Source: Streptomyces sp. CB02261 (GTDB lineage: Bacteria; Actinomycetota; Actinomycetes; Streptomycetales; Streptomycetaceae). From it: 64,000 nt of DNA. Shown one piece after another: positions 15,926 through 24,597 of the stretch. The first letter of the stretch is position 1, and every line of letters starts with the position of its first letter. Location: positions 381,478-445,477 of the forward strand of contig NZ_LIVX01000003.1 of assembly GCF_001905665.1 (NCBI RefSeq). Direction: 5' to 3'. The translations under genes and the position numbers were made by a program. The notes below the pieces were generated by a model, which worked only from the letters and a program-made list of their open reading frames with translations, ran no database searches and had not been told where the DNA came from.

Positions 15926-17971
15926 ATGGAAGAGCCGCGTCGCCTCGGCGGCCGGTACGAGCTGGGCTCGGTGCTCGGCCGTGGTGGCATGGCCGAGGTG
16001 TACATCGCCCAGGACACCCGGCTCGGCCGCACCGTCGCCGTGAAGACGCTGCGGGCCGACCTGGCCCGCGACCCGTCCTTCCAGGCCCGGTTCCGCCGCG
16101 AGGCACAGTCCGCCGCCTCGCTGAACCACCCGGCGATCGTCGCGGTCTACGACACCGGCGAGGACTACGTCGACGGGGTGTCCATCCCGTACATCGTGAT
16201 GGAGTACGTCGACGGTTCGACCCTGCGTGAGCTGCTGCACTCGGGGCGCAAGCTGCTGCCCGAGCGCACCCTCGAGATGACGGTCGGCATCCTCCAGGCA
16301 CTGGAGTACTCGCACCGCGCCGGCATCGTGCACCGTGACATCAAGCCGGCGAACGTCATGCTGACGCGTACCGGCCAGGTCAAGGTCATGGACTTCGGCA
16401 TCGCGCGCGCCATGGGCGACGCGGGCATGACCATGACGCAGACCGCCGCGGTGATCGGCACGGCCCAGTACCTCTCCCCCGAGCAGGCCAAGGGCGAGCA
16501 GGTCGACGCCCGCTCCGACCTGTACTCCACCGGCTGCCTGCTGTACGAGCTCCTCACCGTGCGGCCCCCCTTCATCGGTGACTCGCCGGTGGCGGTCGCG
16601 TACCAACACGTCCGCGAGGAGCCGCAGGCGCCAAGCAACTTCGACGCCGAGATCACGCCCGAGATGGACGCCATCGTCCTGAAGGCGCTGGTCAAGGACC
16701 CCGACTACCGCTACCAGTCCGCCGACGAGATGCGCGCGGACATCGAGGCGTGCCTCGACGGCCAGCCGGTCGCCGCCGCCGCGGCGATGGGCATGGGGAT
16801 GGGCATGGCGGGCGCCCCGGCGTACGGCGGGGGCTACGGCTATCCGCCGGAGGACCAGCCGACGACGGCGCTGCGCCAGGCCGACCCGGCCGGCCAGACG
16901 TCGATGATGCCCCCGGTCAACCACGACGACGGCGGCTACGGCTACGACGACCGCCCCGACCGCCGTCGCGGCGGTCAGAAGAAGTCGAACACCTCGACGA
17001 TCCTGCTGGTCCTCGCGGGCATCCTGGTGCTCGTCGGCGCGATCTTCATCGGCGTCTCCCTCTTCGACAAGAAGGAGGGCACCCGGCAGGTCTCCGTGCC
17101 GCAGCTGGTCGGTCAGACGGTGGACGCGGCGACCGGTCTCGCGGCCAACGCCAGCGTGAAGATGCAGCAGGCCGGCACCGAGCGCTGTGACCAGCCCAAG
17201 GGCTCCATCTGCCGCCAGACCCCGGCCGCCGACGGCTCCACGAAGATGGAGACCGGCGGCACGATCCAGGTGTACGTCTCCGAGGGCGCCCCGCTCACCG
17301 AGGTCCCGGACGTCGTCGAGCAGTCCCAGGAGCGCGCCGAGGAGTCACTGAAGGACAAGGGCTTCAAGGTCAAGGTCGAGCAGGAGGAGTCCGACGAGGA
17401 CCCCGGCACGGTCCTGCGCCAGAACCCGCAGGGCGGGACGAAGGCGGAGAAGAACTCCGAGATCACGATCACCGTCGCGAAGCAGAAGCTGAAGACGGTT
17501 CCCCCGGTCGTCGGCAACCAGTTCGCCCAGGCCGAGCAGCAGCTGAAGGCGCTCGGGTTCGTCGTGGTCACCGAGTACGTGGACTCCGACAAGCCCAAGG
17601 ACGAGGTCCTGGAGCAGACCCCGAACGGCAACGCGTCCGCGGCGGAGGGCGCCGAGGTCAAGCTGCGCATCTCGAAGGGCCCGCAGCAGCCGGCCCAGGT
17701 GCAGATCCCGGCCGACATCGCCACCAAGCCGTTCAAGGACGTCAAGGCGCAGCTGGAGGCCCTGGGCCTGGTGGTCCAGCAGCAGGGGTCCGACAAGGAG
17801 GACGCCATGGTGGTCGGCTCGAACCCGCAGGCGGGTTCGATGATCAACGCCGGCGAGACCGTCACCGTCTACACGGTCGGCGGCGGGGGCAACCCCGGCA
17901 ACTCCGGTGACAACGGAAACAACGGGGACAACGACGGGAACTCCGACGGCGTCGGCGGCATCTTCGGCTGA
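15926..17971 (+). CDS. pknB: PASTA-domain Ser/Thr protein kinase PknB
   Basis: About 681 residues. The N-terminal kinase domain has Gly-loop VLGRGGMAEVY, the VAVK Lys, catalytic VHRDIKPANV, DFGIA and the GTAQYLSPEQ activation-segment end. A juxtamembrane linker and one membrane helix (about 355-378) follow, then four extracellular PASTA repeats (VPQLVGQ, VPDVVEQ, VPPVVGN and the more divergent IPADIAT) and a Gly/Asn-rich tail. PASTA kinases bind muropeptides or lipid II and phosphorylate cell-wall regulators. The ATG at 15926 is chosen; an in-frame start at 15854 adds 24 non-kinase residues and begins right after the hairpin. No separate pknA is present, unlike in mycobacteria. Confidence 0.95.
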   Translation: MEEPRRLGGRYELGSVLGRGGMAEVYIAQDTRLGRTVAVKTLRADLARDPSFQARFRREAQSAASLNHPAIVAVYDTGEDYVDGVSIPYIVMEYVDGSTLRELLHSGRKLLPERTLEMTVGILQALEYSHRAGIVHRDIKPANVMLTRTGQVKVMDFGIARAMGDAGMTMTQTAAVIGTAQYLSPEQAKGEQVDARSDLYSTGCLLYELLTVRPPFIGDSPVAVAYQHVREEPQAPSNFDAEITPEMDAIVLKALVKDPDYRYQSADEMRADIEACLDGQPVAAAAAMGMGMGMAGAPAYGGGYGYPPEDQPTTALRQADPAGQTSMMPPVNHDDGGYGYDDRPDRRRGGQKKSNTSTILLVLAGILVLVGAIFIGVSLFDKKEGTRQVSVPQLVGQTVDAATGLAANASVKMQQAGTERCDQPKGSICRQTPAADGSTKMETGGTIQVYVSEGAPLTEVPDVVEQSQERAEESLKDKGFKVKVEQEESDEDPGTVLRQNPQGGTKAEKNSEITITVAKQKLKTVPPVVGNQFAQAEQQLKALGFVVVTEYVDSDKPKDEVLEQTPNGNASAAEGAEVKLRISKGPQQPAQVQIPADIATKPFKDVKAQLEALGLVVQQQGSDKEDAMVVGSNPQAGSMINAGETVTVYTVGGGGNPGNSGDNGNNGDNDGNSDGVGGIFG

Positions 17972-18008
17972 GCCCCGCACGGTTGAGCCCGCTCGGCCGA
18001 TCCCGCAC

Positions 18009-18057
18009 CCATGGGAAGAGCCCCGGTATCCAGTGGATGCCGGGGCTCTTCCCATGG
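18009..18057. terminator. bidirectional terminator between pknB and sortase
   Basis: The arms CCATGGGAAGAGCCCCGG and CCGGGGCTCTTCCCATGG, with a partly paired loop, lie between the convergent pknB and sortase genes. The symmetry suits termination from both sides. Confidence 0.85.
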
Positions 18058-18072
18058 CCGGACGAGAAGCGC

Positions 18073-18747
18073 TCAGCCGAGTTCCGCCGGAGGCGTCCGG
18101 GCGCGGTCGACCTTCTCGGTGCGCTCCAGCTCGCCCCAGACGATGTACCGGTAGTCGGAGGTGTACATCGGGGTGCAGGTGGTCAGGGTGATGAAGCGGC
18201 CGGGCTTGGTCCGGCCGGATTCCTTCGGCACGGGCTGGAGGACGTCCACGTTGTACTTCGTGGTCTGCGGCAGGGACTTGTAGACCTTGTAGACGTACCA
18301 GGTGTCCTTCGACTCGAAGACGATCGCGTCCCCGGTCTTCAGCTTGTGGATGTTGTGGAACTTGGCCCCGTGCCCGTCCCGGTGCGCGGCGAGCGTGAAG
18401 TTGCCCTGCTTGTCCTGCGGGAGCGCGGACTTGATCGGGTCGGTGTAGTAGCCGGCGACACCGTTGTTGAGGATGGCGCTGGTGGTGCCCTGCTTGACGA
18501 GGATCTCGTCGTCGCCCATGGCGGGGACGTGCAGGAAGCCGATGCCGTCCTTGGTGTCGAGCGCTCCGGGGCCGTCGGCCCAGCGGTCGCGGACCTGGGC
18601 GCCGTCCTGGTCGGCGGCGCGGTCGGCGAGGACGTTCGTCCACCACAGGGAGTAGACGACGAAGAGGCCGAGGACCACGCCCGCCGTGATGAGGAGTTCA
18701 CCGAAGAGGCTGATGATCCCGGCGATCCGATTACGCACGCGTGCCAC
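18073..18747 (-). CDS. class E sortase
   Basis: The 224-residue protein has an N-terminal membrane anchor (about 8-32) and a sortase beta-barrel. The catalytic His lies in AAHRDGHGAKF, Cys in LTTCTPMY and Arg in SDYRYIVW. Class E sortases of Streptomyces attach LAXTG-bearing surface proteins, such as long chaplins, to peptidoglycan. The gene is followed, 3' on the minus strand, by the shared terminator. It lies 37 bp downstream of another class E sortase on the same strand, in the SrtE1/SrtE2 pair arrangement. Which paralogue it is cannot be decided here. Confidence 0.92.
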   Translation of the reverse strand: MARVRNRIAGIISLFGELLITAGVVLGLFVVYSLWWTNVLADRAADQDGAQVRDRWADGPGALDTKDGIGFLHVPAMGDDEILVKQGTTSAILNNGVAGYYTDPIKSALPQDKQGNFTLAAHRDGHGAKFHNIHKLKTGDAIVFESKDTWYVYKVYKSLPQTTKYNVDVLQPVPKESGRTKPGRFITLTTCTPMYTSDYRYIVWGELERTEKVDRARTPPAELG

Positions 18748-18784
18748 TAGGTCGTCCCGTCGTCCCGTCCGGAGGTGTGGGGTC

Positions 18785-20143
18785 TCAGCCTACGAGCGCC
18801 GCCGGCTTTCCCTTGCTGCGCGGTCGTTCCTCGACCAGCCTGCCCCAGACGATCATCCGGTACGTGCTGGTGAACTCGGGCGTGCAGGTGGTCAGCGTGA
18901 TGTACCGGCCGGGCTCGGTGAAGCCCGATCCCTTCGGCACGGGGTCGATCACGGAGACGTTCGAGGGCGTCGTCTGCGGCAGGATGCTCGCCATCTCGTA
19001 GGTGTAGTACGCGTTCTGGGTCTCGACGACGATCGGGTCGCCGGGCTTCAGGCGGTTGATGTACCGGAACGGTTCGCCGTGGGTGTTGCGGTGGCCGGCG
19101 ACCGCGAAGTTGCCCTGCTTGTCGGACGGCATGGCCGTCTTGAGCTTGCCCTCGGCGTAGTGGCCGGCCATGCCCTTGTCGAGGACCTTGGTCTTGTCGA
19201 TGCCCTCGGCGACGGGGACGACGACGTCGAGCTTGGGGATGTACATGATGGCGAAACCCTCGCCCGGCTCGAAGGCTTCCGGCTTGGTCTCGCCCTTGGC
19301 CCAGGTGTCCTCGATCTGTTCCTTCGCCTGGTCGGTCTCCTGGCCTGCCAGGACGTTCGTCCACCACAGCTGGTAGGTGACGAAGAGCAGCATGACGACG
19401 CCGAAGGTGATGAAGAGTTCGCCGACGGCCCGGCTGGCGATGACGCCGAAGCTGTCCTTGGCGGCGCGCGCGGCGCGGCGGGCCTCGACGCGGGAGAGCG
19501 GAGCGGGGGCCGGGGCGGCGGGAGAGGGGCCGGGCGGGCCGCCACGGCCCTTGCCGCGGCCGCCCTTGGCGGCGCGGCGCCGTGCGGCCCTGCCGGGGCC
19601 GGGAAGGGGCTCCACGGCCTGTAGGGGCCTCGTCTCGTCCGCGGAGCTCTCCGGGGCCTTCTCGGTCTCCTGCGGCTCGTACGAGGGCGCGTAGGGGTCT
19701 TCGTAGGGGGTCGGGGGGTCGGGGCGGGGGCGGGCCTGCTCGGGCGCCGCCGCATGCCCGTGACCGGGGGACTGCTGGTACGCGGTGGGGGCCTGCTCGT
19801 AGGCCGGGTCCTGTCCGTAGGCGGAACTCTCGCCGTACGCGGGGCCGCCCTGCCCGTAGGCGGGGCCCTGCCCGTAGGCGGTGGGGGTCTGCTCGTACGC
19901 GGGGCCCTGCCCGTAGGCGGTGGGGGGCTGGCCGTACGCCGGGCCCTGGCCGTAGGCGGTCGGGCCCTGTCCGTCCGCGGCGTTCGCCCCGTACGCGGGC
20001 GCCTCCCCGTACTGCTGCGTGGCTTCCTGCCGTGCGGCCGGTTCACCGTACGGGGGCGGCGACGGAACCCCGTACGGGTCAGCGGGTATCGGCTCGGGTC
20101 CCGGCTCGTCCGTCTCCCGGAACCACGGAGAGCCCGCCGTCAC
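18785..20143 (-). CDS. class E sortase with long repetitive N-terminal cytoplasmic region
   Basis: A 452-residue protein. Residues about 20-170 are low-complexity, made of AYGQGP/TAYGQGP/AYEQ-type repeats rich in Tyr, Gln, Pro and Gly, followed by a Lys/Arg/Ala segment. A single membrane helix (about 228-255, ELFITFGVVMLLFVTYQLWW) and the sortase domain follow, with His in VAGHRNTHGEPF, Cys in LTTCTPEF and Arg in YRMIVWGRL. The GTG start overlaps the stop of the amidotransferase gene (GTGA), so it is translationally coupled to it. The open frame extends upstream into the amidotransferase gene, but that is antisense-frame noise. The repeat region is far longer than in the neighbouring sortases. 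Confidence 0.9.
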   Translation of the reverse strand: MTAGSPWFRETDEPGPEPIPADPYGVPSPPPYGEPAARQEATQQYGEAPAYGANAADGQGPTAYGQGPAYGQPPTAYGQGPAYEQTPTAYGQGPAYGQGGPAYGESSAYGQDPAYEQAPTAYQQSPGHGHAAAPEQARPRPDPPTPYEDPYAPSYEPQETEKAPESSADETRPLQAVEPLPGPGRAARRRAAKGGRGKGRGGPPGPSPAAPAPAPLSRVEARRAARAAKDSFGVIASRAVGELFITFGVVMLLFVTYQLWWTNVLAGQETDQAKEQIEDTWAKGETKPEAFEPGEGFAIMYIPKLDVVVPVAEGIDKTKVLDKGMAGHYAEGKLKTAMPSDKQGNFAVAGHRNTHGEPFRYINRLKPGDPIVVETQNAYYTYEMASILPQTTPSNVSVIDPVPKGSGFTEPGRYITLTTCTPEFTSTYRMIVWGRLVEERPRSKGKPAALVG

Positions 20144-20778
20144 GCGACGGCCTTGCCCACCACCGGCGCGAGCCCCGCCGACCGTCCGACCGCCCCCCTG
20201 TCGCCGCACTGCTCCAGCCAGTTGGCGAGCATCAGGTGGCCGTGCTCGGTGAGGACCGACTCGGGGTGGAACTGGACGCCCTCGACGGGCAGTTCCCGGT
20301 GGCGCAGGCCCATGATGATGCCGTCCTCGGTCCGCGCGGTGACCTCCAGCTCGGCCGGCAGGGCGGCGGGCTCGGCGGCCAGCGAGTGGTAGCGGGTGGC
20401 GGTGAACGGCGACGGCAGACCGGCGAAGACGCCCTTGCCCTCGTGCGTGACGGGGGAGGTCTTGCCGTGCAGCAGCTCGGGGGCCCGGTCGACCACGCCG
20501 CCGTACGCGACCGCCATCGACTGCATGCCGAGGCAGACGCCGAAGACGGGCACGCCCGTGTCCGCGCAGTGCCGGACCATGTCGATGCAGACGCCGGCCT
20601 GCTCGGGCGTCCCGGGTCCAGGTGAGAGCAGGACGCCGTCGAAGCCGTCCTGGGCGTGGCTCAGCTCGACCTCGTCGTTGCGGAGGACTTCGCACTCGGC
20701 GCCGAGCTGGTAGAGGTACTGAACGAGGTTGAAGACGAAGCTGTCGTAGTTGTCGACGACGAGAATTCGCGCGCTCAC
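20140..20778 (-). CDS. trpG: glutamine amidotransferase, aminodeoxychorismate/anthranilate synthase component II
   Basis: A 212-residue class I amidotransferase: substrate loop LLSPGPGTPEQAG, nucleophile Cys in VFGVCLGMQS, His-Glu pair in GVQFHPESVLTEHG. It hydrolyses glutamine and passes ammonia to a TrpE or PabB partner for anthranilate or p-aminobenzoate synthesis. No partner gene is adjacent, so TrpG and PabA roles cannot be separated. The GTG start overlaps the stop of the small membrane protein gene, and its own stop overlaps the sortase start. The three genes are therefore a tightly coupled set of apparently unrelated functions. Confidence 0.88.
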   Translation of the reverse strand: MSARILVVDNYDSFVFNLVQYLYQLGAECEVLRNDEVELSHAQDGFDGVLLSPGPGTPEQAGVCIDMVRHCADTGVPVFGVCLGMQSMAVAYGGVVDRAPELLHGKTSPVTHEGKGVFAGLPSPFTATRYHSLAAEPAALPAELEVTARTEDGIIMGLRHRELPVEGVQFHPESVLTEHGHLMLANWLEQCGDRGAVGRSAGLAPVVGKAVA

Positions 20779-20936
20779 TGGCCGTCCACCGTCACATCGT
20801 TGAACGGAAGCAGAGGCTCCGCCCAGGGGAACACGTACTGGAAGAGGGCGTAGACGACCGCGAGGACCAGCACGATCGAGATCAGCGCCCGCACCCACGC
20901 GTTGCCCGGCAGATGCCGCCAGATCCAGCCGTACAT
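20775..20936 (-). CDS. small membrane protein (53 aa)
   Basis: This short ORF starts ATG at 20936 with MYGWIWRHLPGNAWVRAL. It has one hydrophobic helix (about residues 19-38, ISIVLVLAVVYALFQYVF) and ends in FNDVTVDGQ, stopping TGA within the GTGA overlap with the amidotransferase start. The overlap, typical codon bias and membrane helix support it as a real gene. Small membrane proteins at this place are known in other Streptomyces genomes. Function unknown; coupling to sortase genes makes an envelope role possible. Confidence 0.75.
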   Translation of the reverse strand: MYGWIWRHLPGNAWVRALISIVLVLAVVYALFQYVFPWAEPLLPFNDVTVDGQ

Positions 20937-21000
20937 GACGTCGACCGCCCCTTCCGTTCGTTACGGGGACCAGAGTACGGGTCGAGGGGGCCGTGGGGGG

Positions 21001-21666
21001 TCAGCCGGCCAAAGCCTGTGGATAACCGTCGGCGACCGGTGAGGTGGCGTCGAGGTGCGCCCAGACGACGAGTCGGTGGCTGCTGCCCCACTCGGGTTCG
21101 CAGGTGGTGAGGGTGAGATAGCGGCCCGGGCCGTCGAAGCCCGATTTCACCGGCGTCGGGTCGACGACCCCGACGTCCGTCGGCACGGTCCGGTAGGGGC
21201 CGCGGGCGATGCGGTACGTGAACCAGGTCGTCCCGTCGGTCAGGACGACCGCGTCGCCGGCGCGCAGCCTCGGGAAGTCCCGGAAGGGGTCCCCGTGGGT
21301 GCGGCGGTGGCCGGCGACGGCGAAGTTGCCGGTGCCGCCGAGGCGGGCGGTGGCCGCGTAGTGCCCGAGGCCCTTCTTCAGGACGTCCGCGCCGGTGCCT
21401 TCGAGGACCGGCCATGCCCAGTCCCTGCCGAGCCGGGGGACGTACATGACGGCGATCCCCCTGCCCGGGGCGTACGGCAGGGCCCCGGGGGCGGGGGTGG
21501 CCGCGACCGGGGTGTTCGTCCACTGCCGCTGGAGGGCGTCGATCTGGCCGGCGCTCGCGCTCGTGGCCTGGACACCGGTCCAGTACAGGACGTACACGAC
21601 GAAGAGGACGATCAGGGCGCCGACGGTGAGGCAGAGTTCGCTGAGGGTCCTCACGACGAGACGCAA
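21001..21666 (-). CDS. class E sortase (third copy in the cluster)
   Basis: The 221-residue protein has an N-terminal membrane helix (about 8-28, ELCLTVGALIVLFVVYVLYW) and a sortase domain with His in VAGHRRTHGDPF, Cys in LTTCEPEW and Arg in SSHRLVVWAHL. It is more divergent than the two downstream copies, for example LTTCEPEW instead of LTTCTP. It precedes the small membrane protein with a 64-bp gap and follows the DUF881 gene by 32 bp, so all may share a transcript. Substrate unknown. Confidence 0.9.
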   Translation of the reverse strand: MRLVVRTLSELCLTVGALIVLFVVYVLYWTGVQATSASAGQIDALQRQWTNTPVAATPAPGALPYAPGRGIAVMYVPRLGRDWAWPVLEGTGADVLKKGLGHYAATARLGGTGNFAVAGHRRTHGDPFRDFPRLRAGDAVVLTDGTTWFTYRIARGPYRTVPTDVGVVDPTPVKSGFDGPGRYLTLTTCEPEWGSSHRLVVWAHLDATSPVADGYPQALAG

Positions 21667-21698
21667 GCGCCCCTCCCGCGGTCGACGATCCGAGGCCG

Positions 21699-22466
21699 TC
21701 AGCTCACCGGCTTCGCCTGGCGGAGGTCCACTGTGCCCGAGTACCCGGGCAGAGTCACCGCCTTGTGCTCGTCGACTTTCCAGCCGAGCCCGTACGCCTT
21801 CACGTACAGCTGGTAGTTCTGGATCGCCGGGGAGCCCGCGAGCGCCCTGCTCAGCTTCCCCCGGTCACCGACGGCCGTGATCTTGTACGGGGGCGAGTAG
21901 ACGCGGCCCTGGAGGATCAGGGTGTTGCCGACGCAGCGCACGGCGCTGGTCGAGATGAGCCGCTGGTCCATGACCCGGATGCCCTCGGCGCCGCCCTGCC
22001 ACAGGGCGTTGACGACGGCCTGGAGGTCCTGCTGGTGGATGACGAGGTCGTTGGCCTGCGGCTCGGGGTAGCCGGGGGCGGGCTGGGCGTTCGGCGGGGC
22101 GTCGTCGAGGGTGACGGTGAGGCCGGAGCCGGAGACCTCGGTGGTGCCGGCCGCCGCCTCGAGCGCGTCGAGTCTCGCGTCCTCCGCTCGGGTGGATCCG
22201 TCGTCCCGTGCCGCGAGAGAATCGACCTGGGAGCGGAGGGCGGCGGTGGACTCGTCGAGGCCGGCGTTCTTGTGGCTGCGCTCCTCGATCAGGTCGGAAA
22301 GCCGCAGCAGGGAGGCGTCCGTGCGGATATTGGTGCCCTTGGCGGTGTTGAAGCTGGTGACGAAGATCAGTCCGGCGAGGGCGAAAACGGCAAGGGTGAG
22401 GACCCGGACGGGGCGCCACCTCGCGGTGCGGCCCGCTCCTTCGGGAGTCCCGGCGGAATTGCTCAA
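21699..22466 (-). CDS. DUF881 domain-containing membrane protein
   Basis: A 255-residue protein with one N-terminal membrane helix (about 23-42, [20 protein letters not shown]). A coiled-coil region (about 55-110) and the DUF881 globular domain follow, with segments [34 protein letters not shown] and [14 protein letters not shown]. The family is extracytoplasmic, common in Actinobacteria and Firmicutes near cell-division genes, and of unknown molecular function. It is divergent from crgA. The context supports a role in division or envelope assembly. Confidence 0.85.
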   Translation of the reverse strand: MSNSAGTPEGAGRTARWRPVRVLTLAVFALAGLIFVTSFNTAKGTNIRTDASLLRLSDLIEERSHKNAGLDESTAALRSQVDSLAARDDGSTRAEDARLDALEAAAGTTEVSGSGLTVTLDDAPPNAQPAPGYPEPQANDLVIHQQDLQAVVNALWQGGAEGIRVMDQRLISTSAVRCVGNTLILQGRVYSPPYKITAVGDRGKLSRALAGSPAIQNYQLYVKAYGLGWKVDEHKAVTLPGYSGTVDLRQAKPVS

Positions 22467-22606
22467 CGTACCCTGATCCCCTTCGGTGCCGCGGAACCAC
22501 TACGCTAACGGACGCCTGGGGGACGCAGTCGTCCTCCTTCGTCACATCCCGGCGCCAGCCACAGTTCCCTGCGCGGTCACGCAGCGCATCGACAGGAGAG
22601 TCCCTC

Positions 22607-22861
22607 GTGCCGAAGTCACGGATCCGCAAGAAGGCCGACTTCACGCCTCCGCCCGCCAAGCAGGCCACCAGTATCAAGCTGACCAACCGCAGCTGGGTGG
22701 CGCCTGTGATGCTGGCACTGTTCGCCATCGGTCTGGTGTGGATCGTGGTCTTCTACGTCACCGACGGCTCGATGCCGATCGAGTCGATCCGGAACTGGAA
22801 CATCGTGGTGGGCTTCGGCTTCATCGCGGCCGGATTCGGTGTCTCGACGCAGTGGAAGTAG
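22607..22861 (+). CDS. crgA: cell division protein CrgA
   Basis: The 84-residue protein begins [16 protein letters not shown], the CrgA N-terminal signature, and has two membrane helices (about 30-50 and 60-80). CrgA coordinates growth and septation and in Streptomyces influences FtsZ ring formation before sporulation. GTG start preceded by GACAGGAGAG. It lies in its usual place near the pknB/ftsW/pbpA and sortase genes. Confidence 0.95.
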   Translation: MPKSRIRKKADFTPPPAKQATSIKLTNRSWVAPVMLALFAIGLVWIVVFYVTDGSMPIESIRNWNIVVGFGFIAAGFGVSTQWK

Positions 22862-22909
22862 CGGCGGTCGCGCCTCACCGGAGGCCGCTCGTCAAGCTCT
22901 GCCCTGAAC

Positions 22910-23110
22910 TTATCCACAGCGTTGTGCACAGCACTGGATAACTTACGAAGATCTGTGGATAACTCACGCGAGGTTGACGCTGGTATGACCGGAATCACCC
23001 TCGCGCGAGTCCCGTACGCCCCTCGTCTCCCTGGAGAAACACCAGGTCAGAGACGGGGGGCGCGGTCTTTCCCCACAGAGCGACCCCACTTCGCCACGCA
23101 CTGTGGATAA
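22910..23110. promoter_or_regulatory. second DnaA-box cluster outside oriC
   Basis: Between crgA and the rhomboid gene (304 bp without a gene), TTATCCACA occurs at 22910-22918 and its reverse complement at 22954-22962 and 23102-23110. All are exact matches to the bacterial DnaA consensus TTATnCACA. A related TTGTGCACA lies at 22922-22930 and ACTGGATAA at 22933-22941. Apart from these sites, nothing else is evident in this gap. Confidence 0.55.
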
Positions 23111-23165
23111 CTCTGGGGAAAGCTCACAGAAAAGCAGAGGTGAGCTCTTCCACAGCCCTGTGCGC

Positions 23166-24047
23166 TCAGGTGAGCGCCGCCGAGCGGGCCAGCACGATCC
23201 CCAGGTCGAGCAGGAGCACCAGACCACAGGCGCCGTACTGCACCAGGTCCCGCCGGGCCCGGGGAGCGTGCACCAGCGCGTACGTCACCAGGGCTCCCGC
23301 GACGAGACCACCGACGTGGGCCTCCCAGGAGATCCCCGGACGGGTGAACGTCATGAGCAGCGACAGGGCCACGAAGAGGACCACCGGCCGCATGTCGTGG
23401 CGGCGCCGGCGGGCGAGCACCACCCAGGCGCCGATCAGTCCGTAGACGACACCGGAGGCACCCAGCGACGGCTGGTTCGGCGCGGCGACGAGATAGGCCA
23501 GCACGGAGCCGGAGAGACCGGAGAGCAGGCAGAGTGCCGCGTACCGGATCCGGCCCAGCTCGGGTTCGACGATCCCGCCGATCACCCACAGGCCCAGCAC
23601 GTTGAAGAGGATGTGCCAGATCTCCTGGTGGAGGACGGTCGACGTCACCAGCCGGTACCACTCGCCGTCCGCGACGCCGACGACCTCGCCGAGCCCCGGG
23701 CTGAAGGCGTAGCCGATGAGCACGAGCTCGTCGACGAACCGGTCCCCGGCGGCCAGGACCGCGAGGAAGACCGCGAGGTTGATCCCGATGAGGATCTTGG
23801 TGACGAGTCGGTCGTCGGACGCCACCTTGCCGCCCGCGAGGGTCCTCGGCTGGTTGGCGTCGGCGGCGTGGCCGGTCCCCGAGCCGTCGCGAACGCAGTC
23901 GGGGCACTGGAAGCCGACGGAGGCGGAGATCATGCACCGCGTGCAGATCGGCTTGTCGCAGCGGGTGCAGCGGATGCCGGTCTCGGCCTCCGGGTGGCGG
24001 TAGCAGCGGGGCGGACCGGAGGGGTCCGAGGAGGGTCGCGGGTCCAT
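23166..24047 (-). CDS. rhomboid family intramembrane serine protease with N-terminal zinc ribbon
   Basis: A 293-residue protein. A short Cys-rich ribbon (about 15-50: CYRHPEAETGIRC, CDKPIC, CMIS, CPDC) precedes six or so membrane segments. The catalytic Ser is in SLGASGVVYGL (GASG motif) and the His in SWEAHVGGLVAGAL. Rhomboids cleave membrane-spanning substrates within the bilayer. The substrate is not known. It follows the cyclophilin gene on the same strand with a 22-bp gap, a combination common in Actinobacteria. Confidence 0.92.
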   Translation of the reverse strand: MDPRPSSDPSGPPRCYRHPEAETGIRCTRCDKPICTRCMISASVGFQCPDCVRDGSGTGHAADANQPRTLAGGKVASDDRLVTKILIGINLAVFLAVLAAGDRFVDELVLIGYAFSPGLGEVVGVADGEWYRLVTSTVLHQEIWHILFNVLGLWVIGGIVEPELGRIRYAALCLLSGLSGSVLAYLVAAPNQPSLGASGVVYGLIGAWVVLARRRRHDMRPVVLFVALSLLMTFTRPGISWEAHVGGLVAGALVTYALVHAPRARRDLVQYGACGLVLLLDLGIVLARSAALT

Positions 24048-24069
24048 GGAGGTTCCGTCCCTTCCCTTC

Positions 24070-24597
24070 TCAGCGCTTCTCGATCACCACGGACTCGATG
24101 ACCACGTCCTGCAGCGGTCGCTCGGTGTGCGGGTCGGTCGCGGTGGTCGCGATGGCGTCCACGACCTTCCTGCTCTCCTTGTCCACGACCTCGCCGAAGA
24201 TCGTGTGCTTGCGGTTCAGCCAGGTCGCGGGGCCGACGGTGACGAAGAACTGCGAGCCGTTGGTCCCCGGCCCCGCGTTGGCCATGGCCAGCAGGTAGGG
24301 GCGGTCGAAGAAGAGCTCCGGGTGGAACTCGTCGGCGAACTCGTAGCCCGGGCCGCCCGTACCGTTCCCCAGCGGATCGCCGCCCTGGATCATGAAGCCC
24401 TTGATGACCCGGTGGAAGACCGTGCCGTCGTAGAGCGGGTCCGAGGAGACCGTGCCGGTCGCGGGGTGCGTCCACTCGCGCTCGCCGCCGGCGAGTTCGA
24501 CGAAGTTGCGGACGGTCTTCGGGGCGTGGAACGGCATCAGCCGCACCTCGATGTCACCCAGGCTGGTCTTGAGGATCGCGTACAGCTGCTCGGCCAC
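24070..24597 (-). CDS. cyclophilin-type peptidyl-prolyl cis-trans isomerase
   Basis: A 175-residue single-domain cyclophilin without a signal peptide. Characteristic segments are TVRNFVELAGGE, FHRVIKGFMIQGGD, LLAMANAGPGTNGSQFF and KHTIFGEV. It catalyses proline isomerisation in the cytoplasm. The GTG start is chosen because it follows GGAAGG with good spacing and gives the family's usual N-terminus (AEQLYAILKTSLGDIEV). The much longer open frame upstream is antisense to the divergent gene. Confidence 0.93.
   Translation of the reverse strand: MAEQLYAILKTSLGDIEVRLMPFHAPKTVRNFVELAGGEREWTHPATGTVSSDPLYDGTVFHRVIKGFMIQGGDPLGNGTGGPGYEFADEFHPELFFDRPYLLAMANAGPGTNGSQFFVTVGPATWLNRKHTIFGEVVDKESRKVVDAIATTATDPHTERPLQDVVIESVVIEKR

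Noticed and set aside
20144..20695. An upstream extension of the repeat-rich sortase through the amidotransferase gene.
   Set aside because: The extension overlaps trpG in another frame and lacks a conserved start; the GTGA overlap at 20140-20143 gives a clear start.
21017..21025. A TGTGGATAA DnaA-like nonamer inside the third sortase gene.
   Set aside because: It is a single site in coding sequence, explained by codons for Gly-Tyr-Pro-Gln, and is not part of a cluster.
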